DNA from: Desmonostoc geniculatum HA4340-LM1
GTDB lineage: Bacteria > Cyanobacteriota > Cyanobacteriia > Cyanobacteriales > Nostocaceae
Length of the DNA stretch: 64,000 nt
NCBI GenBank assembly: GCA_019359545.1
Contig: JAHHHB010000001.1
Location: 62,001 to 126,000 of the forward strand
Reading direction: 5' to 3'
Program-made: the position numbers and the translations under genes
The notes under the pieces: generated by a model
The model's database searches: none
Told to the model about the DNA's origin: nothing
What the model saw: only the letters and a program-made list of their open reading frames with translations
Shown: one piece after another, positions 7,514-17,029 of the stretch
Position numbering within the stretch: position 1 is the first letter of the stretch
Layout: each line of letters starts with the position of its first letter

Positions 7514-10468
7514 ATGTCAGACCAAGAGCTCACAGCATCCCCGAAGTTCCGTTCAGAGCAAGCCAATGCTCAGGCTTCTCTGTTGAATGGACATCTCCCC
7601 TCGCACAATAGCCAGAATACCATTCGGATTCGGGGTGCTAGGCAGCATAATCTGAAAAATATTGACTTGGAATTGCCACGCGATCGCCTGATTGTGTTCA
7701 CTGGCGTTTCTGGTTCTGGTAAGTCTTCTTTGGCGTTTGATACGATTTTCGCTGAAGGTCAACGTCGCTATGTGGAATCCCTCAGCGCCTATGCAAGGCA
7801 ATTTTTAGGACAATTGGATAAGCCGGATGTGGAGGCGATTGAAGGCTTAAGTCCAGCCATTTCCATTGACCAAAAGTCAACTTCTCATAACCCCCGTTCC
7901 ACTGTGGGTACGGTGACGGAGATTTATGACTATTTGCGGCTGTTGTTTGGTCGCGCTGGCGAACCCCATTGTCCGATTTGCGATCGCTGTATTGCACCCC
8001 AAACAATCGATGAGATGTGCGATCGCATTCTGGAATTACCAGACCGCACTCGTTTCCAAATTCTTGCACCCGTGGTTCGGGGGAAAAAGGGCACACAGCG
8101 TAAGCTTTTGTCAAGTCTAGCTTCCCAAGGTTTTGTTCGCGTCCGCGTCGATGGCGAGGTGCGCGAACTATCAGATTCCATTGAATTGGATAAAAATTTA
8201 ACACACACCATCGAAGTAGTCATTGACCGCTTAGTGAAAAAAGATGGTATCCAAGAACGTTTGGTTGATTCTTTATCTACGTGCTTAAAACAATCCGGTG
8301 GCATTGCGACCATAGTAATTGGTCCCAACGAAGCACAAATGACAAATGACAAAGGACAAACAACAAATGACGAAGAATTAGTATTTTCCGAAAATTTTGC
8401 TTGTCCAGAACATGGGGCGGTGATGGAGGAATTATCGCCGCGATTGTTCTCGTTTAATTCACCTTACGGTGCTTGTCCCCATTGTCATGGAATTGGGACT
8501 TTAAGAAAGTTTGCGCCAGATTTAATCGTACCAGACCCGGAAGCACCAGTGTATGCGGCGATCGCTCCTTGGTCGGAAAAAGATAATTCTTATTATTTGG
8601 AATTGCTCTACAGTGTAGGGCAAGCTTATGGATTTGAGTTACAAACAAATTGGAGCAAACTAACATCAGACCAGCAGCAGACTCTTTTGTATGGAGAAAA
8701 AGAAGAAGCTACAAAAACAGATAAAAAACAAATTTTTAAAGGTATTGTGCCAATTTTACAACGGCAATATGAGGGTGGTTCGGAGTTAGTCAAGCAAAAA
8801 TTAGAGCAGTATTTAATCGATCAGCCGTGTGATGTTTGTGGGGGAAAACGGTTAAAGCCGGAAGCTTTGGCGGTGAAGTTGGGACAATATGGAATTTTAG
8901 ATTTAACTAGCGTATCGATTCGGGATTGTCGGGAAAGAATTGAGCAATTCAAGTTGAGCGATCGCCAGTTACAAATTGCCGATTTAGTCCTCAGAGAAAT
9001 TAAAGCCAGATTGCAATTTTTGTTAGATGTCGGTTTAGATTACCTCACCTTAGACCGTCCAGCAATGACCCTTTCTGGTGGCGAAGCCCAACGCATTCGT
9101 TTAGCAACACAAATTGGTTCTGGTTTAACAGGAGTTCTCTACGTTTTAGATGAACCAAGTATTGGTTTGCATCAACGAGATAATGGCAGATTGCTGAAAA
9201 CTTTAACGAAATTGCGCGATTTAGGTAATACCTTAATTGTCGTTGAACACGACGAAGAAACAATTCGTGCAGCCAACTACATAGTTGATATTGGCCCTGG
9301 TGCAGGAATTCACGGCGGAAATATTATTGCCCAAGGTGATGTAGAAGCATTATTAGCAGCAGAAGATTCCTTGACTGGTGCTTATTTATCAGGAAGGCGA
9401 GTAATTACTACGCCACCAGAACGGCGAGAGGGAAATGGGCGGAGTTTAATCATTAAAAATGCCCATCGTAACAATTTAAGAAATATAGATGTAGAAATTC
9501 CATTAGGTAAACTTGTTGCTGTTACTGGTGTGTCTGGTTCTGGCAAATCTACCTTAATTAACGAGTTACTTTATCCATCATTACAGCATCATTTAACTAA
9601 GAAAGTTCCCTTACCGAAAGACTTAGAGAAAATTCAGGGATTAAATGCAGTTGATAAGGCGATCGTCATCGATCAATCACCCATTGGACGCACACCGCGT
9701 TCTAATCCTGCAACTTACACGGGAATTTTCGATGCCATTCGGGATGTATTTTCACAAACAGTAGAAGCCAAAGCTAGAGGTTACAAACCCGGACAATTTT
9801 CTTTCAATGTTAAAGGTGGACGTTGCGAAGCTTGTAGCGGACAGGGTGTGAATGTAATTGAAATGAACTTTCTCCCTGATGTTTACGTGCAATGCGAAAT
9901 TTGTAAAGGTGCAAGATACAACCGAGAAACATTGCAAGTGAAGTATAAAGACAAATCTATTTCTGATGTTCTCAACATGACAGTTGAGGAAAGTTTAGAT
10001 TTTTTCCAAAATATTCCCAAAGCGATCGCCCGTTTGCAAACTTTATTTGATGTCGGCTTGGGTTATATTCAATTGGGACAACCTGCGACAACTTTATCTG
10101 GTGGTGAAGCGCAACGGGTAAAATTGGCAACAGAATTATCTCGACGCGCCACAGGTAAGACGCTTTATTTAATAGATGAACCAACAACAGGGTTATCTTT
10201 TTACGATGTCCACAAATTATTAGATGTATTGCAAAGATTGGTGGATAAAGGCAATTCAATTTTAGTAATTGAACACAACTTAGATGTGATTCGTTGTGCA
10301 GATTGGGTGATAGATTTGGGGCCAGAAGGTGGCGATAAAGGTGGAGAATTGATTGCAGTGGGGACACCGGAGGAAGTTGCAGCAAATCCCAAATCTTATA
10401 CTGGGCAATATTTACAGCATGTTTTGCAGCAGTATCCGCCACAAGCAACTACGATAAAAAGTATGTAA
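7514..10468 (+). CDS. uvrA: Excinuclease ABC subunit UvrA
   Basis: Damage-recognition ATPase of nucleotide excision repair, 984 residues. It has two ABC modules: Walker A GVSGSGKSS near the N-terminus and again as GVSGSGKST, and two LSGGEAQR signatures. Zinc-binding cysteines appear in CPHCHG and in CEACSGQG/CEICKGARYN. The frame also opens at a TTG at 7502, but the ATG at 7514 (MSDQELTASP) is the better start. An unusual stretch, residues about 275-287 (MTNDKGQTTND), is encoded by the strain's ATGACAA heptamer repeat and sits in a variable linker before FACPEHG. The following gene starts only 30 bases after the stop. Confidence 0.95.
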   Translation: MSDQELTASPKFRSEQANAQASLLNGHLPSHNSQNTIRIRGARQHNLKNIDLELPRDRLIVFTGVSGSGKSSLAFDTIFAEGQRRYVESLSAYARQFLGQLDKPDVEAIEGLSPAISIDQKSTSHNPRSTVGTVTEIYDYLRLLFGRAGEPHCPICDRCIAPQTIDEMCDRILELPDRTRFQILAPVVRGKKGTQRKLLSSLASQGFVRVRVDGEVRELSDSIELDKNLTHTIEVVIDRLVKKDGIQERLVDSLSTCLKQSGGIATIVIGPNEAQMTNDKGQTTNDEELVFSENFACPEHGAVMEELSPRLFSFNSPYGACPHCHGIGTLRKFAPDLIVPDPEAPVYAAIAPWSEKDNSYYLELLYSVGQAYGFELQTNWSKLTSDQQQTLLYGEKEEATKTDKKQIFKGIVPILQRQYEGGSELVKQKLEQYLIDQPCDVCGGKRLKPEALAVKLGQYGILDLTSVSIRDCRERIEQFKLSDRQLQIADLVLREIKARLQFLLDVGLDYLTLDRPAMTLSGGEAQRIRLATQIGSGLTGVLYVLDEPSIGLHQRDNGRLLKTLTKLRDLGNTLIVVEHDEETIRAANYIVDIGPGAGIHGGNIIAQGDVEALLAAEDSLTGAYLSGRRVITTPPERREGNGRSLIIKNAHRNNLRNIDVEIPLGKLVAVTGVSGSGKSTLINELLYPSLQHHLTKKVPLPKDLEKIQGLNAVDKAIVIDQSPIGRTPRSNPATYTGIFDAIRDVFSQTVEAKARGYKPGQFSFNVKGGRCEACSGQGVNVIEMNFLPDVYVQCEICKGARYNRETLQVKYKDKSISDVLNMTVEESLDFFQNIPKAIARLQTLFDVGLGYIQLGQPATTLSGGEAQRVKLATELSRRATGKTLYLIDEPTTGLSFYDVHKLLDVLQRLVDKGNSILVIEHNLDVIRCADWVIDLGPEGGDKGGELIAVGTPEEVAANPKSYTGQYLQHVLQQYPPQATTIKSM
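8334..8373. repeat. Heptamer repeat captured inside uvrA
   Basis: ACAAATGAC-type heptamer units run through the uvrA coding frame and encode MTNDKGQTTND. The same 7-mer makes the array at 3640-3681. The frame is kept and flanking UvrA sequence is normal on both sides, so this is an in-frame insertion in a loop. Confidence 0.75.
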
Positions 10469-10498
10469 AGGTAAATGAGTATTTCCAAGGAGAACTGA

Positions 10499-11692
10499 AT
10501 GGATGACCAGGAGTTGCAAGTTCTCTTAAACGACCTGGAATCAGACCGGGTTGAACGGAAAGCTTCGATTTCTGATAAAGGTAAGCTTTGCGAAGCTATT
10601 TGTGCATTTGCCAATGACTTGCCTAACCACCAAAAACCAGGAGTTTTGTTTATTGGCGTTAATGATAATGGCATTTGTGCAAACCTTCCCATAGATGATA
10701 GGCTTTTGCTTACACTCTCAGCAATGCGCTCTGATGGAAACATTTTGCCTTTTCCGACAATAATTGTTCAAAAGCGAAGTATTGCTAATTGTGAACTAGC
10801 TGTAGTGATTGTAGAACCATCAGATGCTCCTCCTGTGCGTTTCAATGGGCGTGTTTGGATCAGAGTTGGCCCCCGCAGAGCAACTGCTACAGCAGAAGAA
10901 GAACGTCGTTTAGCTGAAAAAAGACGCTCAAAAGACTTGCCTTTTGATTTACGACCCCTATCATCAGCCAGTTTAGATGACCTCGATTTAGAAATTTTTC
11001 GTCGAGTTTATTTACCTTCTGCGTTGGCAAACGATATTCTTCAAGAAAATCAACGCACTGTTGAACAACAACTTCAATCAATGCGTTTTTTAACAGTTGA
11101 TTTGTTGCCTAAACCAACTATCTTGGGCGTGCTAGTTATAGGTAACGATCCTAGACAATTCGTTCCCAGTGCATATATTCAATTTCTTCGCATTGATGGT
11201 ATCGAGTTAACAGACCCAATTAAAGATCAAAAAGAAATTGGCGGGCCGCTTCCAGATTTGTTGCGGATGCTGGACGAAATTTTTCAAGTTCATATTTCAG
11301 TGGCGACAGACATCACTGCTCAACCAATAGAGTTGCGACAGCCCGACTATCCAATAGTTGCCTTGCAGCAATTAGGAAGAAATGCGGTTATGCATCGCAC
11401 TTATGAAGGGACAAATGCGCCAGTAAGAATTACATGGTTTAATGACCGAATCGAAATTCAAAATCCTGGCGGCCCTTTTGGTCAAGTAAATCGGCAAAAC
11501 TTTGGACAACCAGGCATCACAGACTATCGGAATCCTCACCTTGCCGAAGCTATGAAAAACCTTGGTTATGTTCAGCGATTTGGGCTAGGAATTGCACTTG
11601 CTCGTCAGCAACTTCAAAAAAATGGTAATCCACCTTTGGAATTTACCGTAGAAGATGCTCATGTATTAGTCACGCTTAAGAGAAAACCATGA
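10499..11692 (+). CDS. AlbA_2 (Schlafen-type) and HATPase domain protein
   Basis: A 397-residue protein. Residues about 10-130 match the AlbA_2/Schlafen-like nucleic-acid-binding domain (VERKASISDKGKLCEAICAF, GVLFIGVNDNG, VRVGPRR-like segment). The C-terminal 120 residues resemble the GHKL ATP-binding domain of COG2865 proteins (LQQLGRNAVMHRTYEG, IEIQNPGGPFG, RFGLGIALARQQL). Start ATG 10499 has a strong AAGGAG ribosome site. Its stop overlaps the next start by four bases (ATGA), so it is translationally coupled to a ParA-like ATPase. Such proteins are often called transcriptional regulators; several Schlafen-like families take part in phage defence. Function here is unknown. Confidence 0.75.
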   Translation: MDDQELQVLLNDLESDRVERKASISDKGKLCEAICAFANDLPNHQKPGVLFIGVNDNGICANLPIDDRLLLTLSAMRSDGNILPFPTIIVQKRSIANCELAVVIVEPSDAPPVRFNGRVWIRVGPRRATATAEEERRLAEKRRSKDLPFDLRPLSSASLDDLDLEIFRRVYLPSALANDILQENQRTVEQQLQSMRFLTVDLLPKPTILGVLVIGNDPRQFVPSAYIQFLRIDGIELTDPIKDQKEIGGPLPDLLRMLDEIFQVHISVATDITAQPIELRQPDYPIVALQQLGRNAVMHRTYEGTNAPVRITWFNDRIEIQNPGGPFGQVNRQNFGQPGITDYRNPHLAEAMKNLGYVQRFGLGIALARQQLQKNGNPPLEFTVEDAHVLVTLKRKP

Positions 11693-12756
11693 GTGCAAAA
11701 ATTATTGCTTTCTTTAATAACAAAGGAGGAGTTGGTAAAACTTCTTTAGTTTATCACTTGGCATGGATGTATCAAGATTTAGGATTGCGAGTAGTTGCAG
11801 CCGATTTAGATCCCCAAGCTAACCTTACTGCTGCTTTTTTAGGTGAGGAAAGGTTAGAATTATTGTTTTTAAAAGAAGGTAAGATAGGCACTATTTTTGA
11901 TTGTGTGAAACCCTTGTTAACGGGTATTAGTGATATTGATAATCCACATTTGGAATATATCCAGGAAAATGAATTATCAGAAAATTTAACTTCATTATCT
12001 TTGTCTACAGAATTAGGAAGTTTAGCTCTTTTACCTGGAGATATCATGCTTTCTAGTTTTGAAGATGAACTTTCAACACAGTGGAATAATTGCCTTGATG
12101 GAGGTGGTCAACAAAGGGCTTTACTGGAAACTTCTGCTTTTTGGAGAATTTTGCAAAAAGCAGGCGATGCTCATAAAGCAAATATAATATTAGTAGATTT
12201 AAGCCCTACTTTAGGAGCAATAAATCGCGCAGCACTTATTGCAGCAGATTATATTGTTATACCTCTGGCACTAGATTTATTTTCTCTACAAGGGTTGCGT
12301 AACTTAGGCCCTACATTGCGAACTTGGCGCGAAGAGTGGCAAGAAAGATTAGCTAAAACAAGTTCTTCAGGCAAGAAAGGTCTTGCATCAGATTTACAGC
12401 TTCCTCAGGGAACAATGCAACCTGTTGGTTATGTCGTTTTACAGCACTCAGTAAGATTAGATCGTGTTGTAAAAGCATACGAACGTTGGATCGCTCGTAT
12501 TCCAACAGTGTATCAAGAGGTTGTTTTAAATAGGTCTAGCGAAAATATCTCTATAGAAAACGATCCAAACTGTTTAGCTCTGCTAAAAAACTACCAAAGT
12601 TTGATGCCAATGGCTCAAGAAGCTCATAAACCTATGTTCTACTTAAAACCTGCTGATGGGGCTATCGGCGCTCATACTAAAGCAGTGAAAAACGTTTATG
12701 ATGATTTTAAGAAATTCGCTTATAAGATAGCTGAAAAAACGCAATTAGAAGTTTAA
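11689..12756 (+). CDS. ParA-family (deviant Walker A) ATPase
   Basis: A 355-residue SIMIBI ATPase. The deviant Walker A motif NNKGGVGKTS is at residues 10-19, LDPQANLT follows, and the Walker B region is IILVDLSPTLGAINRAALI. It resembles stand-alone ParA/Soj-like proteins rather than MinD. No ParB gene or parS-like site was seen nearby, so chromosome partition is not implied. The start overlaps the stop of the AlbA_2 gene by four bases, and the pair probably works together. The region after the stop is AT-rich with a HIP1 site and no gene for about 110 bases. Confidence 0.85.
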   Translation: MSAKIIAFFNNKGGVGKTSLVYHLAWMYQDLGLRVVAADLDPQANLTAAFLGEERLELLFLKEGKIGTIFDCVKPLLTGISDIDNPHLEYIQENELSENLTSLSLSTELGSLALLPGDIMLSSFEDELSTQWNNCLDGGGQQRALLETSAFWRILQKAGDAHKANIILVDLSPTLGAINRAALIAADYIVIPLALDLFSLQGLRNLGPTLRTWREEWQERLAKTSSSGKKGLASDLQLPQGTMQPVGYVVLQHSVRLDRVVKAYERWIARIPTVYQEVVLNRSSENISIENDPNCLALLKNYQSLMPMAQEAHKPMFYLKPADGAIGAHTKAVKNVYDDFKKFAYKIAEKTQLEV

Positions 12757-12866
12757 GAATTAAATTTATTTTTAATTAAAAAACATTTTTTATCATTATT
12801 AAAAAAAATAGCGATCGCACCTCTTATTAACGCAATTTAAGGTCAGTTATCGTAATATTTTTTTCT

Positions 12867-13313
12867 CTATACAAAAAAGCGATAATTTATTGTTGAGGCA
12901 TTTCTATCTGTTTCTCCCCTTTGCCAAAATTGCTTTAAAATATCTGTTGGCTTTCTATCCCAAGTGTCAATATGTTCGTATATCAAATTATCTTTGTTGA
13001 GTTTATATGTTGAATAGCCGTTAAAAAGCAAAGGCGCTTTCCAGGGAACACGCAACACTCCCCGCACTGTCCAATTTACTAAAATAGTATCTTCAGCAGA
13101 CTGCTTTATATCATGTACATCAAAGTAAATTTGGGTAAAAAATAGTCGGGCGTGAAATCGCAAAGTCCAAAATATAATCCGATAATTAAATTTGTATTTG
13201 AATGTATTCACTGGGTCTTTAAAATAGATATCCTGTGTATAAATATCATAGGAGATATCTTTTTTAAAAAGTGTCGGTAAATCTTGTTTGAGAGTTTTAA
13301 TTACTTGTTCCAT
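12867..13313 (-). CDS. DUF2358-type NTF2-like protein
   Basis: A 148-residue protein with the pattern of cyanobacterial and plastid DUF2358 proteins: an N-terminal helix (MEQVIKTLKQDLPTLF), DIYTQDIYFKDPVNTFKG-like segment and a cone-shaped NTF2-like beta sheet (WTVRGVLRVPWKAPLLFNGYSTYKL, IYEHIDTWDRKP). Function is unknown. The frame opens at a TTG at 13319, two codons ahead of the ATG used here. It is convergent with the ParA-like gene. Confidence 0.7.
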   Translation of the reverse strand: MEQVIKTLKQDLPTLFKKDISYDIYTQDIYFKDPVNTFKYKFNYRIIFWTLRFHARLFFTQIYFDVHDIKQSAEDTILVNWTVRGVLRVPWKAPLLFNGYSTYKLNKDNLIYEHIDTWDRKPTDILKQFWQRGETDRNASTINYRFFV

Positions 13314-13816
13314 CTGCAAATAACTGTGTAGTTTTTATTTTTTGCTTGGTCTCAAGCTACAGGCGATGTCTGCAACAGGCTAGACGTAGACACTTACAAC
13401 AGCTTGGTTAATAGCTGTAAGTATTAAGATAACTTAATATAACTGTTAACCGCTAACATTAATCTAACAAATTAAAATTCACCAGAAAGCAGTTTTCAAT
13501 TGAATAAAATGCTTGAAAATTCAACTGTTGTAGGGTAGCACACCTGTGCTACCCTAGTTTATTGATGCGTTTGTACTAAAAAAGCTCGTAAGCGTTGTTA
13601 GGGAATAATTTGACCGACATCAAGGGCAATATCCTCAACAGCCCTTGGTACAGTATTAACGACAATTGAGTGATGTAGTAGCGATCGCTAATACAGCAGA
13701 TTTCAACAAGCCTAAAGTACGCTATTTAAATCTGGTAGCTAGCAAGAGAGCCTATTGTAATTCTGAATTCTGTTAGCGCAGCGGGGCGTAGCCCATTCTG
13801 ACCCCTGAATTCTCCT
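13314..13816. other. Repeat-bearing spacer without a gene
   Basis: About 500 bases with no convincing open frame. It holds a cyanobacterial repeat fragment near 13365-13392 (GGCGATGTCTGCAACAGGCT), a REP palindrome at 13531-13556, and a fragment of the widespread GTTAGCGCAGCGGGGCGTAG repeat near 13770-13790. Confidence 0.6.
13531..13556. repeat. REP palindrome TAGGGTAGCACA / TGTGCTACCCTA
   Basis: Perfect 12-bp inverted repeat with a 2-base loop. The same palindrome occurs at 22567-22806, where it is split by a small mobile element. Confidence 0.85.
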
Positions 13817-15121
13817 CTATGACCTCTTCCAAGGACCCCAGATTGCGAAAGTAATACCAGGAGTTTGGATGTTGACGAACAAAGTTTTACCATCAGGTGA
13901 GAAACAAGCACCAGCGAACTCGTTTGTATTCAAAGCATTACGGGCGAATTGATAGAGTTCACCTTTGGGAGTAACACCCACTAAGAACTGCTCGTCATCT
14001 CCATCTTCACAAAGAATGAGATCTCCATAGGGTGAGACGACTATATTATCTGGATTTTCCAGTTCAGCAGCAGATGTAGACTCAACAAACAATTCAATAG
14101 TCTCTTCCTCCGGAATGTAGCGCCAGACTTGACCAAGCCCTAAAGCACCACCACTCGTACAGCAAAAGTAAAATTCCCCGTTACCGTACCAAATACCCTC
14201 CCCGCGAGCAAACTGGGCTGCTCCTTTTGCGAAACCCTCTTGTCTTACAGTGTCTTGAGGCGGATTTGGTTCTGTAATGGTCACCCACTCTACTTTAAAC
14301 TTCTTGCGTTTGGGAAAATCTGCAAATGTTTGTGCTTGATAGATGTCTTTAAATTTTAAAGCTTGAAGAGTACCTCCTTCTTTTAACTTGCCGCGTACTT
14401 TCGGGATAAAACGGTAGAAAAGACTATCTCCCGTATCTTCAGTTTCATAGACAATTCCTGTTTTGGGATCTACTGCAACAGCTTCATGGTTAAATCGTCC
14501 CATAGCTATGAGAGGTTCAGGCTTTACAGGAGTAGTGGTGCTAGCTGGAACTTCAAAATTATAGCCGTGGAATTTCGAGACATAGTTTCTATTACCTACC
14601 GGGAAGGAAGTTGGAGTAGAGGTGTTCTCTTCACAACTAATCCATGAACCCCAAGGAGTTATTCCACCTGCACAGTTACGATAGGTTCCACTTAAAGAAG
14701 TAAAGTGTTTGATTAGCTGGCGATTAGCTCCAACAACTAAGTTTGTCGTACCACCTTTGCAAAATGGATCGTAAGGATGCGGCCCTTCGACTTTTGTCGC
14801 AGAAGTAGGACTAAGTTCGTGATTACGAACCAAAATAATAGTGCCTTTTGGACCAGGAAAAGCCGCCATACCATCATGACCACCAGGCACTTTAGTGCCA
14901 TCGTTCATCAGGTCGCCTGTTAGAGAGAAAGTGCGATACTGAAACCCGGCTGGTAAATCTAACAAGCCATTGGGATCTGGTACAAGTGGCCCGTAACCTT
15001 TACCAAATACACGGTGACCATTGGCTTGTCTGGCAAGAAGACCTTCTAAAGGAGAGGCTAGCAAAGTACCAGCAGCACTCGTGCCCGCTAATGTAAAGAA
15101 TCTACGTCGAGATAAATTCAT
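13817..15121 (-). CDS. PhoX-like (DUF839) Tat-exported protein
   Basis: A 434-residue protein beginning with a twin-arginine signal (NLSRRRFFTLAGTSAAG), so exported folded to the periplasm. The mature part resembles the PhoX/DUF839 beta-propeller family: GGHDGMAAFPGP, LVRNHELSP, NCAGGITPWGSWISCEE, FNHEAVAVDPKTGIVYETED, NIVVSPYGDLILCED. These motifs supply the acidic and backbone ligands of the PhoX Ca/Fe cluster. It is shorter than classical PhoX alkaline phosphatases (about 600 residues), so phosphatase activity is likely but unproven. It is divergent from the PEP-CTERM gene; the shared 340-base spacer is AT-rich. No clear Pho box was recognised. Confidence 0.78.
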   Translation of the reverse strand: MNLSRRRFFTLAGTSAAGTLLASPLEGLLARQANGHRVFGKGYGPLVPDPNGLLDLPAGFQYRTFSLTGDLMNDGTKVPGGHDGMAAFPGPKGTIILVRNHELSPTSATKVEGPHPYDPFCKGGTTNLVVGANRQLIKHFTSLSGTYRNCAGGITPWGSWISCEENTSTPTSFPVGNRNYVSKFHGYNFEVPASTTTPVKPEPLIAMGRFNHEAVAVDPKTGIVYETEDTGDSLFYRFIPKVRGKLKEGGTLQALKFKDIYQAQTFADFPKRKKFKVEWVTITEPNPPQDTVRQEGFAKGAAQFARGEGIWYGNGEFYFCCTSGGALGLGQVWRYIPEEETIELFVESTSAAELENPDNIVVSPYGDLILCEDGDDEQFLVGVTPKGELYQFARNALNTNEFAGACFSPDGKTLFVNIQTPGITFAIWGPWKRS

Positions 15122-15461
15122 GAGGATTTTTTGGTTACTTAAAATGCTGAAAAGAAAATATTCGATTTCGATTAAGTTTAGGTAATGCTTAATTTAATTT
15201 GGGATTATTGCTTCCAACACTCCCATTATTTATTTATAAAAATGATTATTTTGCAAAATAAAACAGTATTTATTTAAGAGAAGTTAAAGGATTATTTAAG
15301 TAATAAAATTAGATTTTTAGGTTTTTTTGACAAATAAAAAACCATAAACTATATCGATTCGATTTAATCTAATGATAGAATCTGCCCAAAAGTGTTTTAG
15401 ACCTGATTCAGGTCAAACGAGAGCTACAACAACATCAAAATCTATTGCTGCTATCAAGAAA
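15122..15461. other. AT-rich divergent promoter region
   Basis: This 340-base spacer separates the minus-strand PhoX-like gene from the plus-strand PEP-CTERM gene and must contain both promoters. It is strongly AT-rich. I could not assign specific promoter boxes or a Pho-type direct repeat. Confidence 0.4.
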
Positions 15462-16076
15462 ATGAAAAGCATTCGTAACCAAATCAAAGCTACTGTAGCT
15501 GTTGCTGCTTTCAGTTGTATCGCTACTTTCATCAACGTCAAAAGTGCTGACGCTGCTTCTTTTGAGCTTAATTGGCTAGGAGATAAAGGTTATTCAGCCA
15601 CGGGACAATTCAGCTATGACGATAGTTTTCTCGGAAGCATCGTCACCAAGGAACAACTGACTGATTTTGCAATTTCTTTCTTTGACCCACAAGGAACTTT
15701 ATTGCAAAATTTTCAATATGATTTTCCTCAAGCAAATAGTAGTTTCAATTTCAATTTTGATACAGTTACAAAGACTGTTCTACAAACAGGTAACTTTGAC
15801 ACGCCCAATGGTTTTGATTTGGGAATTGACTTTGCAACAGATGTGACAGGATTAGATTTTTATACCTATCTAAATGCCGAACAAGGATTGCCAACGGCTA
15901 AGATTTTCTTAAAAGATGATCTTTCACCAGAAATATGCGACACATACCCAGATTGTAGGTTGGATCTTGGGGGTAAGTTGACAGCAACTGCGATTCCTGA
16001 ACCTGGGGTAATTGCTGGACTATTGGTAGTTGGTTTTGTGAGTAGAGTTCTCAAGAAAAAGCCAGCATCTACATAG
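15462..16076 (+). CDS. PEP-CTERM sorting-domain exported protein
   Basis: A 204-residue secreted protein. The signal peptide is MKSIRNQIKATVAVAAFSCI with a likely cleavage after ADA (SADAASFEL). The C-terminus has the PEP-CTERM tripartite signal: IPEPG, a hydrophobic helix (VIAGLLVVGFV), then basic residues (SRVLKKK), which directs processing by an exosortase. The middle is beta-rich and resembles other cyanobacterial PEP-CTERM proteins; its function is unknown. The frame remains open to an ATG at 15372, but that would bury the signal peptide behind 30 polar residues, so 15462 is preferred. Confidence 0.8.
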   Translation: MKSIRNQIKATVAVAAFSCIATFINVKSADAASFELNWLGDKGYSATGQFSYDDSFLGSIVTKEQLTDFAISFFDPQGTLLQNFQYDFPQANSSFNFNFDTVTKTVLQTGNFDTPNGFDLGIDFATDVTGLDFYTYLNAEQGLPTAKIFLKDDLSPEICDTYPDCRLDLGGKLTATAIPEPGVIAGLLVVGFVSRVLKKKPAST

Positions 16077-16204
16077 ACAGTAAACCTGAATAGTCGAAGC
16101 TAGCTTGATTAGAACTGTAATTGACCATTATTTTAGCTCTAACAATCGGGGATCTGGAAGACGGGCTATAACTGCCTAAACTTTTTAGTCAAATCACAAA
16201 CTTT

Positions 16205-16237
16205 AGATCCCCGACTTCTTTAAGAAGTCGGGGATCT
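16205..16237. terminator. Strong palindrome between convergent genes
   Basis: AGATCCCCGACTTCTT (16205-16220) and AAGAAGTCGGGGATCT (16222-16237) form a perfect 16-bp stem with a one-base spacer. A related half-sequence lies at about 16148-16156. This AGATCCCCGACTTC family is a common cyanobacterial intergenic repeat. Placed between two convergent genes, it probably also ends transcription in both directions. Confidence 0.65.
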
Positions 16238-16258
16238 GATTTTCAGGTTTTGTCTTAT

Positions 16259-17029
16259 TCAAAAAAACAATTTGAATCGTGCTAGCTGATTTTCAATGGT
16301 TCTTGTCAGAATTTTATTCAATTCTTTGATGTCTTGAAATTGTAAAATTTGCTGTGTGGGTAAATCGAAGGGAAATTGCCCTTCAAAATCTGGGCGTTGC
16401 ATTTGCGCTAGTAGAATCTGTTCAGACCGCTTACTTTGGATGGCATAGCCAATTTCAATACAGACATTCGGACTGGGAATTAGTTGGAGAGTTTCTTTAA
16501 CATCAATACTAGTAATGGGTGTAGTATCAGCGATAAATAACAAACTCTTACGGATTTTTCGCATTATAGTGCGATTAATTCGGAAAGTAGCACCGCTGGG
16601 GCGAGAGGATTCTACTAATGTTAAAGGAAGACGCGATCGCAAGTTTAAAGTCTCTAAACTTTTTCGCAGTTCTTCTCTAAGAGCATCACTCGCTGCGGCA
16701 TACTCAGTTTGGTAGGAGAAAAAAATAGTTGGTTCTAACTGGGCTAACAGCGCTTGTTTAGTAAAATAAATTTCGTGACTAATCAAGTCAATGTTAGCTA
16801 CGCGATAGCCACCACTACCCTCAACATAAAATTCAATATCTTCCCCTTCCAGATACCGCCCAAACCAAGTTGATTTCTTAATTTCGTCACTTTCTTCTAA
16901 AAAGTCCGCTCGCAATGCCGATCTCAGCAGACTTTTTTTACTTAGGCGAATGTCTGGTGGGCGCTTTTCCAATTCTGGAATCGGCTCATAATCCTGTATG
17001 TACCATGCTCTGAGCGCAATAATTGACAT
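16259..17029 (-). CDS. TIR-like domain protein of unknown role
   Basis: A 256-residue protein with an unrecognised N-terminal domain (about 1-95) and a C-terminal domain that looks TIR-like. In that domain, TIFFSYQTEYAAASDAL (101-117) resembles strand A and helix A, KSLLFIADTT a central strand, and NVCIEIGYAIQSKR carries Glu192 where bacterial TIR NADases have their catalytic glutamate. The tail FPFDLPTQQILQFQDI also recurs in TIR-like proteins. It could be an NAD-cleaving or nucleotide-sensing effector, possibly defensive, but no partner gene is adjacent. The assignment is by motif memory only. Confidence 0.5.
   Translation of the reverse strand: MSIIALRAWYIQDYEPIPELEKRPPDIRLSKKSLLRSALRADFLEESDEIKKSTWFGRYLEGEDIEFYVEGSGGYRVANIDLISHEIYFTKQALLAQLEPTIFFSYQTEYAAASDALREELRKSLETLNLRSRLPLTLVESSRPSGATFRINRTIMRKIRKSLLFIADTTPITSIDVKETLQLIPSPNVCIEIGYAIQSKRSEQILLAQMQRPDFEGQFPFDLPTQQILQFQDIKELNKILTRTIENQLARFKLFF

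Noticed and set aside
11689-12756. ParA-like gene as evidence for a plasmid or partition locus
   Set aside because: No parB, parS-like repeats or replication gene lie nearby, and the flanks are chromosomal housekeeping genes.
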